The notes: a model not told the origin generated them from the letters alone. 33,248 bases of DNA from Condylostoma magnum (GCA_920105805.1 CAKKTI010000236.1:1-33248); one strand, 5' to 3'; positions 22,784 to 32,681 are shown, counted from the first letter of the stretch. Translations and numbers: made by a program.

Positions 22784-23508
22784 CTATTTGAAGTATTAGA
22801 TTACTTTCTTTTATATAATTAAGCATAATGTGTTCTCTATTTAAAATCCTTTCAGTAATACTTAATTACCAATAAAGATATTGGATTAATCTTCCATAAA
22901 TAACTTATCGAATTATCTTTCTCCATTTTTGATAAGAAATCCATTTAAATATCTAATTTTAATTAAACTAATCTTGATTAATTTAACTAAAACCCAAGCT
23001 CTAAAACTTCTATTTGCAACTGATTCCATTTCATCATCATATTCCCTATATGATTCTCTAATTCTATCCTATTCAAACCATCATTTTGAAATATTTCAAC
23101 CTTTTTCGTCCGTACACAATTTTACTTATATAATTTGATACTATTTGCTTCACTAATTTACTTTATTTTATCTTTCTATTAATTCATCTAGTTTTCACAG
23201 CTATCTTTACTATCGCAAATAGGATGAGAAACAGGATTAAATCTTAGTTTCATATGCTCTTGAAGACATACGTTATTAAGGTGTTCGTAATTAAGACTTT
23301 CGTCAAACTAGTCAATTTCTTCAGAAGGTAGTAAATGCTTCAAGGAATCACACTCGGTATTAAAAGAAATATTCAATGTTTCTTAAAATTTAATATCATC
23401 AGTTACTAACTGAAGTTTCTTTTTAATGTAGTCAAATGGGCTATTTGTACATTCTTATGCAGTACTAGGACTTAATTGCATCTATTTATCTTTATCTTAA
23501 TGGACCAT
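22784..23508 (-). CDS. Unknown protein with one 17-nt intron
   Basis: Not recognised. The start is ATG 23508 (aaaATGGTC). Exon 1 (23508-23142) encodes an acidic, Ser/Gln-containing segment with LKHLLPSEEIDQFDESLN and NVCLQEHMKLRFNPVSHP. Its frame fades after EANS. Removing GTATCAAATTATATAAG (23141-23125) shifts into a frame with strong coding character: WWFEQDRIRESYREYDDEME, then SVANRSFRAWVLVKLIKISL and QFDKLFMEDQSNIFIG. Exon 2 continues to TAG 22786-22784 (TAA 22798-22796 or TAA 22702-22700 are alternatives). Total is about 235 residues. The C-terminal part looks helical and basic. No function can be proposed. Confidence 0.6.
23125..23141 (-). other. Probable 17-nt spliceosomal intron
   Basis: GTATCAAATTATATAAG on the minus strand has GT/AG ends and an A/T-rich interior. 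Both flanking frames look coding only when it is removed. It resembles the candidate at 8566-8582. Heterotrich ciliates are known for introns of about 15-16 nt, so this length is close to that range. Confidence 0.6.
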
Positions 23509-24186
23509 TTTATTTAAAGATATAATAGTTATACTAATTAATCAGTTAAAAGATAAGTGTACTTTTTATACTAGTGAAAATAATCCATAAGAGAAGGTAA
23601 CTAAGTGATATCTATGAGCTCTATCGTTTTACTGTATTGACTATTTTTCTATATAACTGGATTAGTAAAAGCATATTTAATTATATAGATATAATAATTA
23701 GAAAAGTAGCACAATCCTTTGGCATTGATTATAATTTTCATAAAAAAATTGAATTATAGTACAAAAGTAAAAATAGACAAAGTAATATGCATTATTTGAT
23801 TGATCTAGTCAGGATATAGAACATTTTAAGTAGATAAAGTTTATCTACCCTACCAGTATATCTTAAATAATTATCAAGGCAAATTAATTAGTTTGTATTA
23901 TGTAATAGCGAGCAGATTACTTTCTAATGTAAAATTTATAGCATGAATATAAAAGAATAAGATTTAATTGCTTTAATAAGCTTGCAATTATAGTAGGAGT
24001 TACAAGCATTAAATCTAATAAAGTTATTTAAGTGATCCGCATATACACAATGAAGACTATGTGAATTCTATAGTAAAAATGGAATTTGTTCTTTAGTAAT
24101 AAACATTAAAATCCCATTGATTCATTTAAATAATAGTGAAATTTGTACATTTTAGAATAAAACGCGGAATTCATTTAAATTAAAAA
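23509..24186. other. Long AT-rich region, no supported gene
   Basis: This 678-bp divergent spacer is the longest stretch without a supported gene. It is AT-rich and holds a near-perfect palindrome at 23830-23848. A weak plus-strand frame from ATG 23785 to about 24153 looks partly helical (MNIKEQDLIALISLQL), but other frames look nearly as good, so I do not call it. Confidence 0.4.
23830..23848. repeat. 19-bp palindrome
   Basis: GTAGATAAA-G-TTTATCTAC: two perfect 9-bp arms around a single base. A loop of one base argues against an RNA hairpin and for a dimeric protein-binding site, though chance is possible in AT-rich DNA. Confidence 0.45.
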
Positions 24187-24879
24187 ATGAACTAAGAGGA
24201 AATTTCTGAGCTGAGGTGGAGAAAAGCAGTGGAACAAGAAGGTAAGTTAAAAAACTACCAATATCCTTGGAATATTTACCCTCAATCTACAATACCTGAC
24301 AATTTATCATAAGACTGGCAAACAAGATGTAGTACTCCTATTACAGTTGAAAAGGCTGATAAAGGAATAGGTACATTTAAACTAAACAAGAGCAATTTTG
24401 CTCAGACTGATTGCATAACTAGCAACAGATACAAAAAATCTAATTTCTAAGATACGTTAGATTTCGATAAGGAAAATTATTCAAATTAACACATGTAAAA
24501 TATGAATGAAAGCACTTTACAGAGTTAAATCTTCTAGGATATTCAAAGCTCTCCTGAAATTTTGAATGCTGTTAATAGTTTTATAGGCTAAATTGAGTAA
24601 TCAAATGATGATTGTGATGTAAGTGCAGCATTGGGATAGATTGAATGGAAATATGGAAAGTAAGCGCGTAAGGTATGCGAGGATATCGCTTAAACGATAG
24701 GAATTGATATCAGTTAATAGCCTACTGGGTTTTTAAAAGATTCAGAGCTTGAAATAGCATGTTTTTAAAATAAATAAGAGAGAGTAGATTTGTCCTCTTA
24801 TCTTGGGTAAATAAAAGAAGAAATTACAGTTGTAAAAAGTGAGCTAGGAGAGTTAATGGAAGCTGTTGAGTAAAGATAG
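24187..24879 (+). CDS. Unknown acidic protein
   Basis: Not recognised. 230 residues from ATG 24187 to TAG 24877-24879, followed at once by TAA. The N-terminus is charged and helical (EEISELRWRKAVEQEGKLKN). An Asn/Ser/Gln-rich middle follows (NQHMQNMNESTLQSQIFQ). The C-terminal 90 residues look structured and helical: ALGQIEWKYGKQARKVCEDI and later EITVVKSELGELMEAVEQ. The tandem TAG TAA and the sudden fall of coding character beyond it support this end. It precedes the NDC80 gene on the same strand with a 234-bp spacer, so the two have separate promoters. Confidence 0.65.
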
Positions 24880-24882
24880 TAA

Positions 24883-25116
24883 ATCCTTTTTATAAATTCA
24901 AAAATTTTATTAACGGTTTAGTTATAAACGTATTTAACTTCATAATTCCATAAATATGCTATAAAACTACTGAAATTTTAAATGTATCAAATAACTCTAA
25001 AACCATATAGATTTTCTTATATTTATCTATTCTACCATATAAAAGCCAGCTTAAAAGAGTAAACAGCGTAAATTTCATATTTCCCTAAGTTATTTTTCCT
25101 AATTCTAATATTTAAA
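24883..25116. promoter_or_regulatory. AT-rich spacer upstream of NDC80
   Basis: 234 bp with no coding character, very AT-rich, ending in ttaaaATGGAA at the NDC80 start. It probably holds the 3' end of the upstream gene and the NDC80 promoter. No distinct element is seen. Confidence 0.4.
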
Positions 25117-26418
25117 ATGGAAAGGAAAACAGGAGCATAATAAAAGCGCCCTATCACTAGATAACCTTAACAAATACAAACAAACAAAATTGATCCAAGG
25201 CCAACATAAGAAAAAGCTTTCATTAATAACTGTATAAAAAAGATAATCGATTACCTAATTCGAAATTAGTACTCGCGGCCTATCTCCTTAGCTATGCTAT
25301 AACAAGCAAATCTATAAGAATTTTGGCACATGGCTTAATTTATTCTACGCTTCTTCAGTCAGTCAATCTAACTTTTAAACGACTAATAGAAACTATAAAA
25401 TTGAATTAAAGCTTTAGGATATCCATTTACTATTTCTAAATAAGCTTTAGCCGGGAATTAAAGTCAATGATATCATCTAATTCTACTTTTAGCTTGAATG
25501 GTAGATTTAGTTAAGTTTTTAGACACTTAAGTTCAAGAATACGATAGTATAGCTTAATGTAGTTTTGATGCATATTAAATGTATATATAAGGGGAGTCGG
25601 AGGATGTTATTTGGAAAACTTTAAGTGAGGAGTATTCTAATGATCTAAGTGATATAGAATACTAAAATCAAGAGTTAATAAGCACTCTAAATTCGTTAGA
25701 GTAATAAAGAACAGAATTGTAAAATTCTTTAGATTCTACATAGAAAGACCAGCTTGATTAAATCGAGAAAGAAGTATCTGATAAAATGATGCAGATTGGA
25801 AGACTGGAGGTTAATAGAGACACGAAGCATGCAGAGGTATTGAAACTGTTATCTATGATTAAAGCGTAAAATTAATTGGATGAACTACCTGAAAGCTTTT
25901 AAGTCTTTTTAGAATCAAAAGTTATACAAAATTCTAAAGCTTTACAGGAGAAGTAGGAATTATTAGATAATTTTATACTGGAAATTGAAGAAAAGGAATA
26001 GATCTTAGAAAGTAAGAATTTAGAGATTTCATAAGTAGATACTGATTTTGAATTGAATGAGTCTTAGATATGTGATAAATCATATACAAATATCAACTAA
26101 AATAGTGAGTCTTTTGCAAATTTACTAAAGGAATGCAGTTCATTAGATTAAACACCAGTTACCATCAATTAAACTCCAACAACTAATTTGTGTGAAACTA
26201 ATATAGAGAATATTGAAAATGATAATAAGCAACTATAGCAGAAAGTAATAGATTTATAGACTCAAATAGAATAACTAACTGTATAAATAAAGGATATAAA
26301 GTTAAATTATGACAAGGAAGAAAGTGAAGCAAATAATATTATAATGTAAGACAGCTAAGACTTATCAAAACATTCATCAACTCTTATTAATTGGATTGAA
26401 GAGTTAAATAGTAATTAG
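25117..26418 (+). CDS. NDC80: Kinetochore protein Ndc80/Hec1
   Basis: Microtubule-binding subunit of the outer-kinetochore NDC80 complex. The short basic N-terminal tail leads to DPRPTQEKAFINNCI (26-40), then EFWHMAQFILRFF, IKALGYPFTISKQAL and QWYHLILLLAWMVDLVK, which align with the calponin-homology domain of Ndc80. Trp96, Trp118 and Trp127 are all TGA; the last two sit at conserved Trp positions, strong proof of the code. A Gln/Glu-rich coiled coil follows from about residue 165. At 433 residues to TAG 26416-26418 (then TAA), it is shorter than the usual 550-650, so the coil may continue through an unseen intron into 26422-26734. Assignment is firm; the C-terminal end is uncertain. Confidence 0.9.
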
Positions 26419-26421
26419 TAA

Positions 26422-26734
26422 AATGATTGGTTTATTATTGTAAGAATATTTAACCTATAAAGCTATTATTAAACTATATGGACTTAAGATATTATCAGTA
26501 TGTTAAATTGTTAATAATTTAAAGAGATAAAAATGTTAAAATTAGTATAAGGTACACAATGCTTGCATTTACGCATTAATCATCAAATACAGCAAATTGA
26601 TCTAAACTTACAACTAGCCCAATCCAATACTGTAATATATACTTCTGTTCTATTGTTCTAAATCAACTAATATCATTATAAATGACTTTTAATATTATGA
26701 AATTACACCTAATTAACCTAAAACAATATTATGG
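26422..26734. other. Tail-to-tail spacer, possible NDC80 extension
   Basis: 313 bp between the convergent NDC80 and Myb stops. Reading on in the NDC80 frame gives Gln/Ile-rich sequence without clear conservation. A GT...AG segment at about 26440-26462 (23 nt) would join another frame reading LLNYMDLRYYQYVKLL, but this is weak. I see no other gene here. Confidence 0.35.
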
Positions 26735-26737
26735 TTA

Positions 26738-27541
26738 TCAAACTAATTCACTGCATCTCTCATTTTTAATTCTCTTATAAATTGATCCAACAATTACATC
26801 TAAATTGTTTTAGGAGCCAATTAGTTATTTTTCCTTGTTAACTAATCCTTTAAACCTATTCTTAATACTAGGCTCAGAGCGATTTCCAATAATACTTGCA
26901 ATTTACGATCATTTCTTGGGAAATTGTCTGAAAAGACTAATAAGCTGAAAATCATTTTCCTGTGTCCAAGGGCCTCTATTTATTTCAGGATTCAAATGAT
27001 TTTGCCATCTTTCCTTACATTGTTTCCCAGATCTTACTTTACAACCATTATGGACTTCTTAGTTAATCAAATCTGCAATATAACCCCACTTTTTGGTCCC
27101 TATACGAATACTTTCTTCAAGTATTTGATCTTCTGCACGGCCCCAGACCCCAGGAGATAGGCTACCACTTACGATAATTTCTCGCAGTTTTATCATACAC
27201 TACAGTGGGGTTTATTCCATTTCTTATGATATTATTTGAACGTCATTGTAAGCAAGCTCACTTAAAGCTACTCCTTTAGCATTACTATGCCGTTTACATA
27301 AGCTATAGAGCTTCTTTATATCTTTTCTAAGCCATTTCCTGGGAACTTTTTTCTTGACTGGCTTCACTGAACTTTCCTACTAGCTGACTTTTGAATGTTC
27401 TATGTCTGGTTATTGATTTTACCCAATTGGATTCTATATCGGAATAAAGACGTATTGGTATTGTAAAGCTGGGGGGTAATAGTACATCATCTCTTATGCA
27501 TACTAATAATTGAAGAAAGCATCGTTTGGAATAAAAGACAT
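26738..27541 (-). CDS. R2R3 Myb-type transcription factor (second copy)
   Basis: 267 residues from ATG 27541 to TGA 26740-26738, followed by TAA. The N-terminal 130 residues are Tyr/Gln/Pro-rich, then basic. Repeat 1 begins SPGVWGRAEDQILEESIRIG and contains TKKWGYIADLI, ending GKQCKERWQNHLNPEINRGP. Repeat 2 reads WTQENDFQLISLF, then FPKKWSQIASIIGNRSEPSI and KNRFKGL. The middle Trp of repeat 2 is TGA (26911-26909). The N-terminal extension distinguishes it from the Myb gene at 136, which starts almost directly with its repeats. Nuclear DNA-binding regulator; targets are unknown. Confidence 0.9.
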
Positions 27542-27767
27542 TTTTATATATAAGCCAATCGAATTATTTTCAAAATTAGCTTATACTAATTAGAATGTGC
27601 TTGAAAAATTATAAACTAGTTTACTACTCATTGTTGAAATATAATATCATTTTTCTATGCTTTAAATTATTATACCAATGCTAGTTTTAAATATTATTCA
27701 AGTTTAATCTATATACACGAAATTATAAGCAGCTTTTCCCTTTTATACAATATAAAAATTAGTAAAT
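27542..27767. promoter_or_regulatory. Divergent AT-rich promoter spacer
   Basis: 226 bp between the divergent Myb and Maf starts, with A/T runs only. It should hold both promoters; no distinct motif is visible. Confidence 0.4.
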
Positions 27768-28364
27768 ATGCTGAGAAATCATCTTCAAGCTTTGAATAAT
27801 TGTGGCATTATACTGGCATCAGGGTCTCCAAGACGTCAGGAATTGTGCAGAAAAATAGGACTAGAGTTTGAAGTATAAATAAGTAATTTTGCAGAGGACC
27901 TCGATCACTAATAATTCTAAACACCACGTGAATATTGCTTAGAAACTGCAAGATAAAAGCTTTCAAGCATATAAGTGCCGGAGGGGAAAATAGTAATAGT
28001 TGCAGATACAATAGTAGAGCATAATAATAGAATAATTGAGAAGCCTAGAGATAAGGAGCATGCTCGTGAAATTTTATAAAGTCTACGTAATGAGTCCCAC
28101 GGAGTAATCACAGCTGTTGTAATAAGAAAAGACGATACAATTATTGAAGAGACTTGCTACACATAAGTGACTTTTGGCAATTTTTCAGATGATCTACTTT
28201 CCGATTGACTAGAAACAAATGAGTGGCAAGACAAAGCAGGAGGCTATGGAATCCAATGCGACTACGGCTGCCAAATGGTGAAAAGTATCAACGGCTGCTA
28301 CTACAATATAATGGGACTTCCCCTAAACACACTAGCCACTCTCCTTAACACTCTAGTAATTTAG
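27768..28364 (+). CDS. Maf/ASMTL-type nucleotide pyrophosphatase
   Basis: 198 residues, the usual Maf length, from ATG 27768 to TAG 28362-28364. The Maf signature [20 protein letters not shown] is near the N-terminus. [18 protein letters not shown] holds the catalytic Asp and Lys-Pro region, and the C-terminal block [17 protein letters not shown] leads to [16 protein letters not shown]. Maf proteins hydrolyse non-canonical or modified NTPs and act as house-cleaning enzymes in the cytosol. A TGA reads as Trp in SDDLLSDWLETNEWQ, where Trp/Leu is common in the family. The stop lies 1 bp from the stop of the convergent kinase gene. There is no in-frame TGA for more than 190 bp beyond, so UAG must end this gene. 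Confidence 0.93.
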
Positions 28365-28365
28365 T

Positions 28366-29490
28366 TTAAAACTTATGCCTACCCATTCCAACAGACCCAA
28401 AAGGCTTTGGTATAACAGAAGCTCCAATATTCCTCAATCCATCATTTCTCCTATCTCCTCTCTACGTATCATTAGTAACCAGCGGTAGGTTTCCACTTCT
28501 AGTATTGCTGCTGTTAGTAGCCAAGGCTTGATGATTAGGCGATGCATTTATTCTTTGCCTTTCCATAGGATTACCAACTTATAAGCTTAACGGCCTTAAA
28601 ATGGATGTTTGATTAGTAAAAAAGGGATGTTATAAACACTAATCGGCCGTGGGCCGATTACTAGGGTCCCATTGCAACGCTTATATGATAAAATCTACTG
28701 CAGCAGGACTAGCCCCTGGCAGTAGGTCTTACAGAGGAGTTGTTACATACTAAGGAAAGCTAAAATTCCTCTAAGTAGCCAGTCGATGCCCCTCCGGCCA
28801 CTCATTAGGCTCCGGTGTTCCCAATACTGAGCAAAGCTTGCATATTTAGTCCTATTCATTAGTCCCTGGAAGCAAAGGTCGCATTATATAAAGCTCAGCC
28901 ATTATACACCCCACTGCAAAAATATCCACCTGGTAGCTATAACGCCGTGAATGTAGTAACAGCTCAGGCGCCCTATACCATCTAGTTGCCACGTAGTCTG
29001 TATACGGAGGCTAACTTCTAATTTCACGTGCTAATCCGAAATCTGCGATTTTGAAAACGTTTTAGTCACTAAGCAGAATGTTTTCAGGTTTCAAATCCCT
29101 GTGGAAAAAACCGTTTGAGTGGATGTATGAGAGACCCTGGAGTATTTAAGTGATTATAGAGCGGATCGTAGGCTCGGAGAAGGATTCCATTGACTCGTTG
29201 ATTAGTTATACCAGGTTCTTCTCAGCATATTCAAAAATTAGGTTCAAATCGTCATTTACTCGCACTACTTCTCTTAGACGGACAAGGTTTTAGTGATTGA
29301 GTTTTCTAAGGGATTTAATCTCCCGCAGTTCCAGACACTCGTCCCAGGAGTAAAACTTCTTTTTCATGCGTTTTACTGCTACTGTGTCTCCAGAACGCTT
29401 GTCAACAGCCATACTTACTATACCGTAGGTCCCGTCTCCTATAATTTTTATTATATTGTAGGAGTCCATATTAATATAAATAGGCGGCAT
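28366..29490 (-). CDS. MAK/ICK (RCK)-type ciliary protein kinase
   Basis: CMGC kinase of about 367 residues if it starts at the second Met (29469, [16 protein letters not shown]), or 374 from 29490. Numbered from the second Met: Gly loop GDGTYG (11-16), Lys33, HRDLKPEN (123-130), DFGLAREI (143-150) and the TDY activation motif (157-159) followed by [10 protein letters not shown]. Then come [20 protein letters not shown] and a disordered Asn/Ser-rich tail. TDY plus this loop identify the MAK/ICK/MOK group, which regulates intraflagellar transport and cilium length. The stop is TAA 28368-28366. The adjacent plus-strand gene starts at 29489, so the longer kinase form would overlap it; the shorter start is favoured. 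Confidence 0.9.
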
Positions 29491-30424
29491 GGCTATGGAG
29501 TACGGAATCTTTGAAAAGGAAAATATAGATGTGTGCTAAGTTGCTTTGAGTTAGAATAACAGGGAAAATTAAGAGGACTTTTAAGCACTGTATGAACAAG
29601 CTTAGAGGCAGTTGGATGAAAGTAAGGAGTAGATTCGAAATTTAAAGATGTAAGAAGGGTAGGAAAGAGATATTACTGTTGAGCAGTGAAGAAGGTTGCT
29701 AGAAGTTGCTTGGGCTTATACGTATAAGTTAATGGATGAGTATGAGAAAAAATTGTTGTAGTAAAATCAGCTGTTTATGCTTAAGTACTCGAAAAAGGAA
29801 ACTGAGATTATGATTGTAGAGGAGGAAAATAAGAAATTGAGAAATAAGTACAGTTAGATGTAGTAGTTAATTGATGAGAAAAATTGTGTTATTTAATAGA
29901 AGGATTCTGAAATTGATAGTCTTAAATAGAAGCTAGAAAGTGGAACTATGCAGTTAATCAGATATTAGGAGGAGTATAATAAGCTAAATACGAATTATAA
30001 GGAAAATAAAGCTAGGTCAAAGAAGAATATGATGGATCTTGCTTAGATGAGTAAGGAAAAAACTAATTAATACAAGAAGAAGTGTGAGGAGTTCTAATAG
30101 GAGATTTATTAATAAGAATAGTTTATTAGCTAGTCAAAACAATAAACTTAGAACTAATAGGAATAATATTAGTAATTATAGCAGGAGCTGTAAAATTCAT
30201 TTAAAAGTAATAAAGAACTTACAGATCAAATAGATTAGTTAAAGAGTCAATAAGCCAGAAATATTTAAACTGTCAATCAAAAGCAGTAAGAAACTGTAGA
30301 ATACTATGAATCTGAGCTAGCTCAAGCAAATAACAGGCTTAAAGAATTAGAATTTGAAATAGAACAACTTAAAAAATTAAGAAATCCACCTCTTAATTCA
30401 AGGAAAAAGAAAAGTAACAATTGA
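29489..30424 (+). CDS. Coiled-coil protein, unknown
   Basis: 311 residues from ATG 29489 (ATG 29495 in the same frame is an alternative) to TGA 30422-30424, followed by TAA. Almost the whole protein is predicted coiled coil, rich in Gln, Glu and Lys, e.g. [20 protein letters not shown], with a short basic end ([12 protein letters not shown]). The Trp in EQWRR is TGA. Gln-rich coils of this type occur in centriolar, ciliary and Golgi proteins, so no function can be named. It is divergent to the MAK-type kinase gene, with at most 19 bp between start codons. Confidence 0.75.
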
Positions 30425-30427
30425 TAA

Positions 30428-30610
30428 ATTTGTAATGTTTTAAATAAGTTACATATGGTTATTTCTTACAATACTAATAATACCTAATTTTAACTTAGCA
30501 GCAACTATCTGTTTATTATCAGTATAATCCAATTATAAAACCTTCTTAAATTAAGTATTGTTTACCTAAAAAATCAAATAACACACATTTTAAACTTTAT
30601 ATCTAATAAA
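30428..30610. other. Tail-to-tail AT-rich spacer
   Basis: About 180 bp between the stops of the coiled-coil gene and the membrane-protein gene. AT-rich, with no coding character or terminator-like hairpin seen. Confidence 0.35.
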
Positions 30611-31012
30611 CTAGCTCTGTTTTGTCTTATATGATCGAATTAGCACCAAAGAAAAGAACGCAAAAATAACAAGCAGTCCACATAATGCAATAACAATAGG
30701 TATAAGCACGGCTATGCTTCTATCTGGAAAATAGGCCTGAATATAATGTGTTGAGTCAATAAAGGGCTGATTACAACTTACAGTGAAAATAATCCATACA
30801 GTAAAATAAGAGAAAATAGAAATACTACTGAGAATAAGCAATAATCCAAGTACTTTAGAAGACATATTTAATAAAATGAACGCTTTGACTAGATAATAAG
30901 CCAGAGAGTCAATACAAAGACTTATGGATAAAGCATTAGTTAAGGACGCTGTGTCTTTGCAACGATATAGTTTATTAGCCCGGGTTAATAGAAATATAGC
31001 TGGATTCATCAC
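30611..31012 (-). CDS. Small multi-pass membrane protein, unknown
   Basis: 133 residues from ATG 31012 to TAG 30613-30611, with no reassigned codon inside. At least three hydrophobic segments are visible, at about residues 28-48, 53-78 (VLGLLLILSSISIFSYFTVW) and 100-125 (AVLIPIVIALCGLLVIFAFF). A loop containing SCNQPFIDSTHYIQAYFPD lies between the second and third, and the C-terminus is basic (IRSYKTKQS). The layout resembles small four-span proteins, but there is no signature I recognise. Location in a membrane is well supported; function is unknown. Confidence 0.7.
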   Translation of the reverse strand: MMNPAIFLLTRANKLYRCKDTASLTNALSISLCIDSLAYYLVKAFILLNMSSKVLGLLLILSSISIFSYFTVWIIFTVSCNQPFIDSTHYIQAYFPDRSIAVLIPIVIALCGLLVIFAFFSLVLIRSYKTKQS

Positions 31013-31088
31013 TTTTCCTATTGCAGTTTATGCTTTCTATGGGATCGTAAATCTACCAAGTTATAGTTAAGACGGACCTTCGTTTTAT

Positions 31089-31247
31089 ATGAGAATTTTC
31101 TTATTAGGAAGTATGAATTTAAGGGAAGCATTGGCTCCTTCTATATATGAAAAAGAAAAGAAGCACAGGCCGTATGAATTGGAGCAATTTCTCAAGCAAG
31201 AGTAGTTTAGTAAGGCGTAGGTATAAAATGCTTTGTATATTTTATAG
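31089..31247 (+). CDS. Very small protein, unknown
   Basis: From ATG 31089 a frame of about 52 residues has strong coding composition (SMNLREALAPSIYEKEKK, then RPYELEQFLKQEQFSKAQ) and ends at TAG 31245-31247 or TAA 31267-31269. Upstream codons in the same frame also look coding. An ATG at 31030 would join it if a 14- or 20-nt GT...AG segment beginning at 31046 were spliced out. It is squeezed between a divergent membrane-protein gene and a convergent kinase gene. No family is recognised. Confidence 0.4.
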
Positions 31248-31268
31248 AAAATCACTTTAAACAATTAA

Positions 31269-32681
31269 TTACTAAAATCCTTAACAATTTTACATAATAT
31301 CTTAAATGTCTTTAACTTCCTTAAGTCTTTCATTAAAGGCTTCCCTGTTAAATATTGTGGGTGTTTATCCTTTAGGCGTTATGACATTGTCTTAGTCTTC
31401 TTATTAAGCTTAGCCTTATTTTTGCTCTATTTAAGCTATACATATTTTCCTATATCTGTTTCTCTTGCCATTATTTATGAATGATTGTGACATAATACTG
31501 TTCATGTGTTGGATATGAGATGGTATAATAGTTAAATACCGGGATCTCAACGGAGATTTACTTATACTCTCTTATTACCTTTATGCCAGAATGGTCATAT
31601 TTCTTCCCCTTCTTTACACCTACGGCTCCACTTAAATTCCACTTATAGGACTTTTATTAGGAGATTCAGGTACTTGTATTTTATTAGCAGATGTAGGTTA
31701 AAATTTCTAAGGAGGCATTGATAAGTTCCTTTTGTTGTTATTCATATTCTGTCACAAACCCCTGAATCTGCTCATTTGATTTAAACAAGTGTTAGAATCT
31801 GCATTCTCGTTGGGGAAATCGTATTCGAAGATAACCTATTAATCATACCAGCCATTGGCTTCTTAGATTTCATTAAACTTCTTTTTAATAAATTTGTAAT
31901 CTGGTCTCTCTTCAAACTACAAGCTTCTTATATAGGTGAATATGTCAATGAATTACTTAGGAAGGCCAATGCATAGCTGTTCTGGTAATATAGACTACTT
32001 TGCCCTGAAAATCCCTGAGGATCCTTAAAAATTCCTCATGAATCTTTTGTCTTACCATGGTAAAATGCCTTTACAAATGTAAATAACCAAATAAAGCATT
32101 GACTCCAAATCATCCCTTCTAGTCTGGAAAATTCCTTTATGTGCATTAGCAGATACAAAATAAGGCTTTCCATAAGTTGCACTGTTTGGCTTTTAGATAA
32201 TGTGTTAGCCATTCTCTATATATTTTACAGTAAAGCCAAAATCTACTAGATAAATAGTGCTTAAATCCATTCCAATTAGTGTTTGCTAAGGACATAAATC
32301 TCTATAACTGTACCCAAGACTGTGGATACTTTTTAATCTTTGAGTTATTTATAACCCTGCATTCACTCCTAGTTTTAGAGGAATTTATCCTCCAAATTTC
32401 TGCATCATAACTTTAAGGTTCTACCCTAATCGCTCCATTACCATAAAACTAAACTTCTCCACACAGCCGTATTAGTATAATTAAGGTAATCCTTCAATTC
32501 CTTAAAATTCTTCGAGCAATTTTGCCTCGATAAGTATATTTCCTATAGAATTGTTGTCTATTTTTATTGCTACTTCGGTTTAATTGTCTTTATCTAGAGC
32601 AAGGTAGACGTTTCCAAATCCACCTTTCCCAAGAAACGACTAAATGACGTATTTGTTTAGAATCTATTCACCGATATTCAT
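31269..32681 (-). CDS. Casein kinase 1-like protein, probable pseudokinase
   Basis: About 470 residues from ATG 32681 to TAG 31274-31272 or TAA 31271-31269. The fold is CK1-like: Gly loop LGKGGFGNVYLA (18-29), Lys40 in VAIK, VMERLGQNL and VDFGFTVKY (DFG at 147-149), then FVSANAHKGIFQTRRDDLES, the usual CK1 block. The catalytic loop is altered: family members have HRDIKPDNFL, while here it reads YRDLCPQQTL. Asp128 is kept, but the following Lys is Cys and the metal-binding Asn is Gln. Activity is therefore doubtful. A long Gln/Ser/Asn-rich tail follows, including a Trp from TGA (RFRGLWQNM). It converges with the tiny gene at 31089. Confidence 0.85.

Noticed and set aside
26924-27160. Plus-strand open frame of 78 codons
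   Set aside because: It is antisense to the Myb repeats of the gene at 26738-27541.
27808-28111. Two overlapping minus-strand open frames
   Set aside because: Both are antisense to the Maf gene, whose conserved motifs settle the strand.
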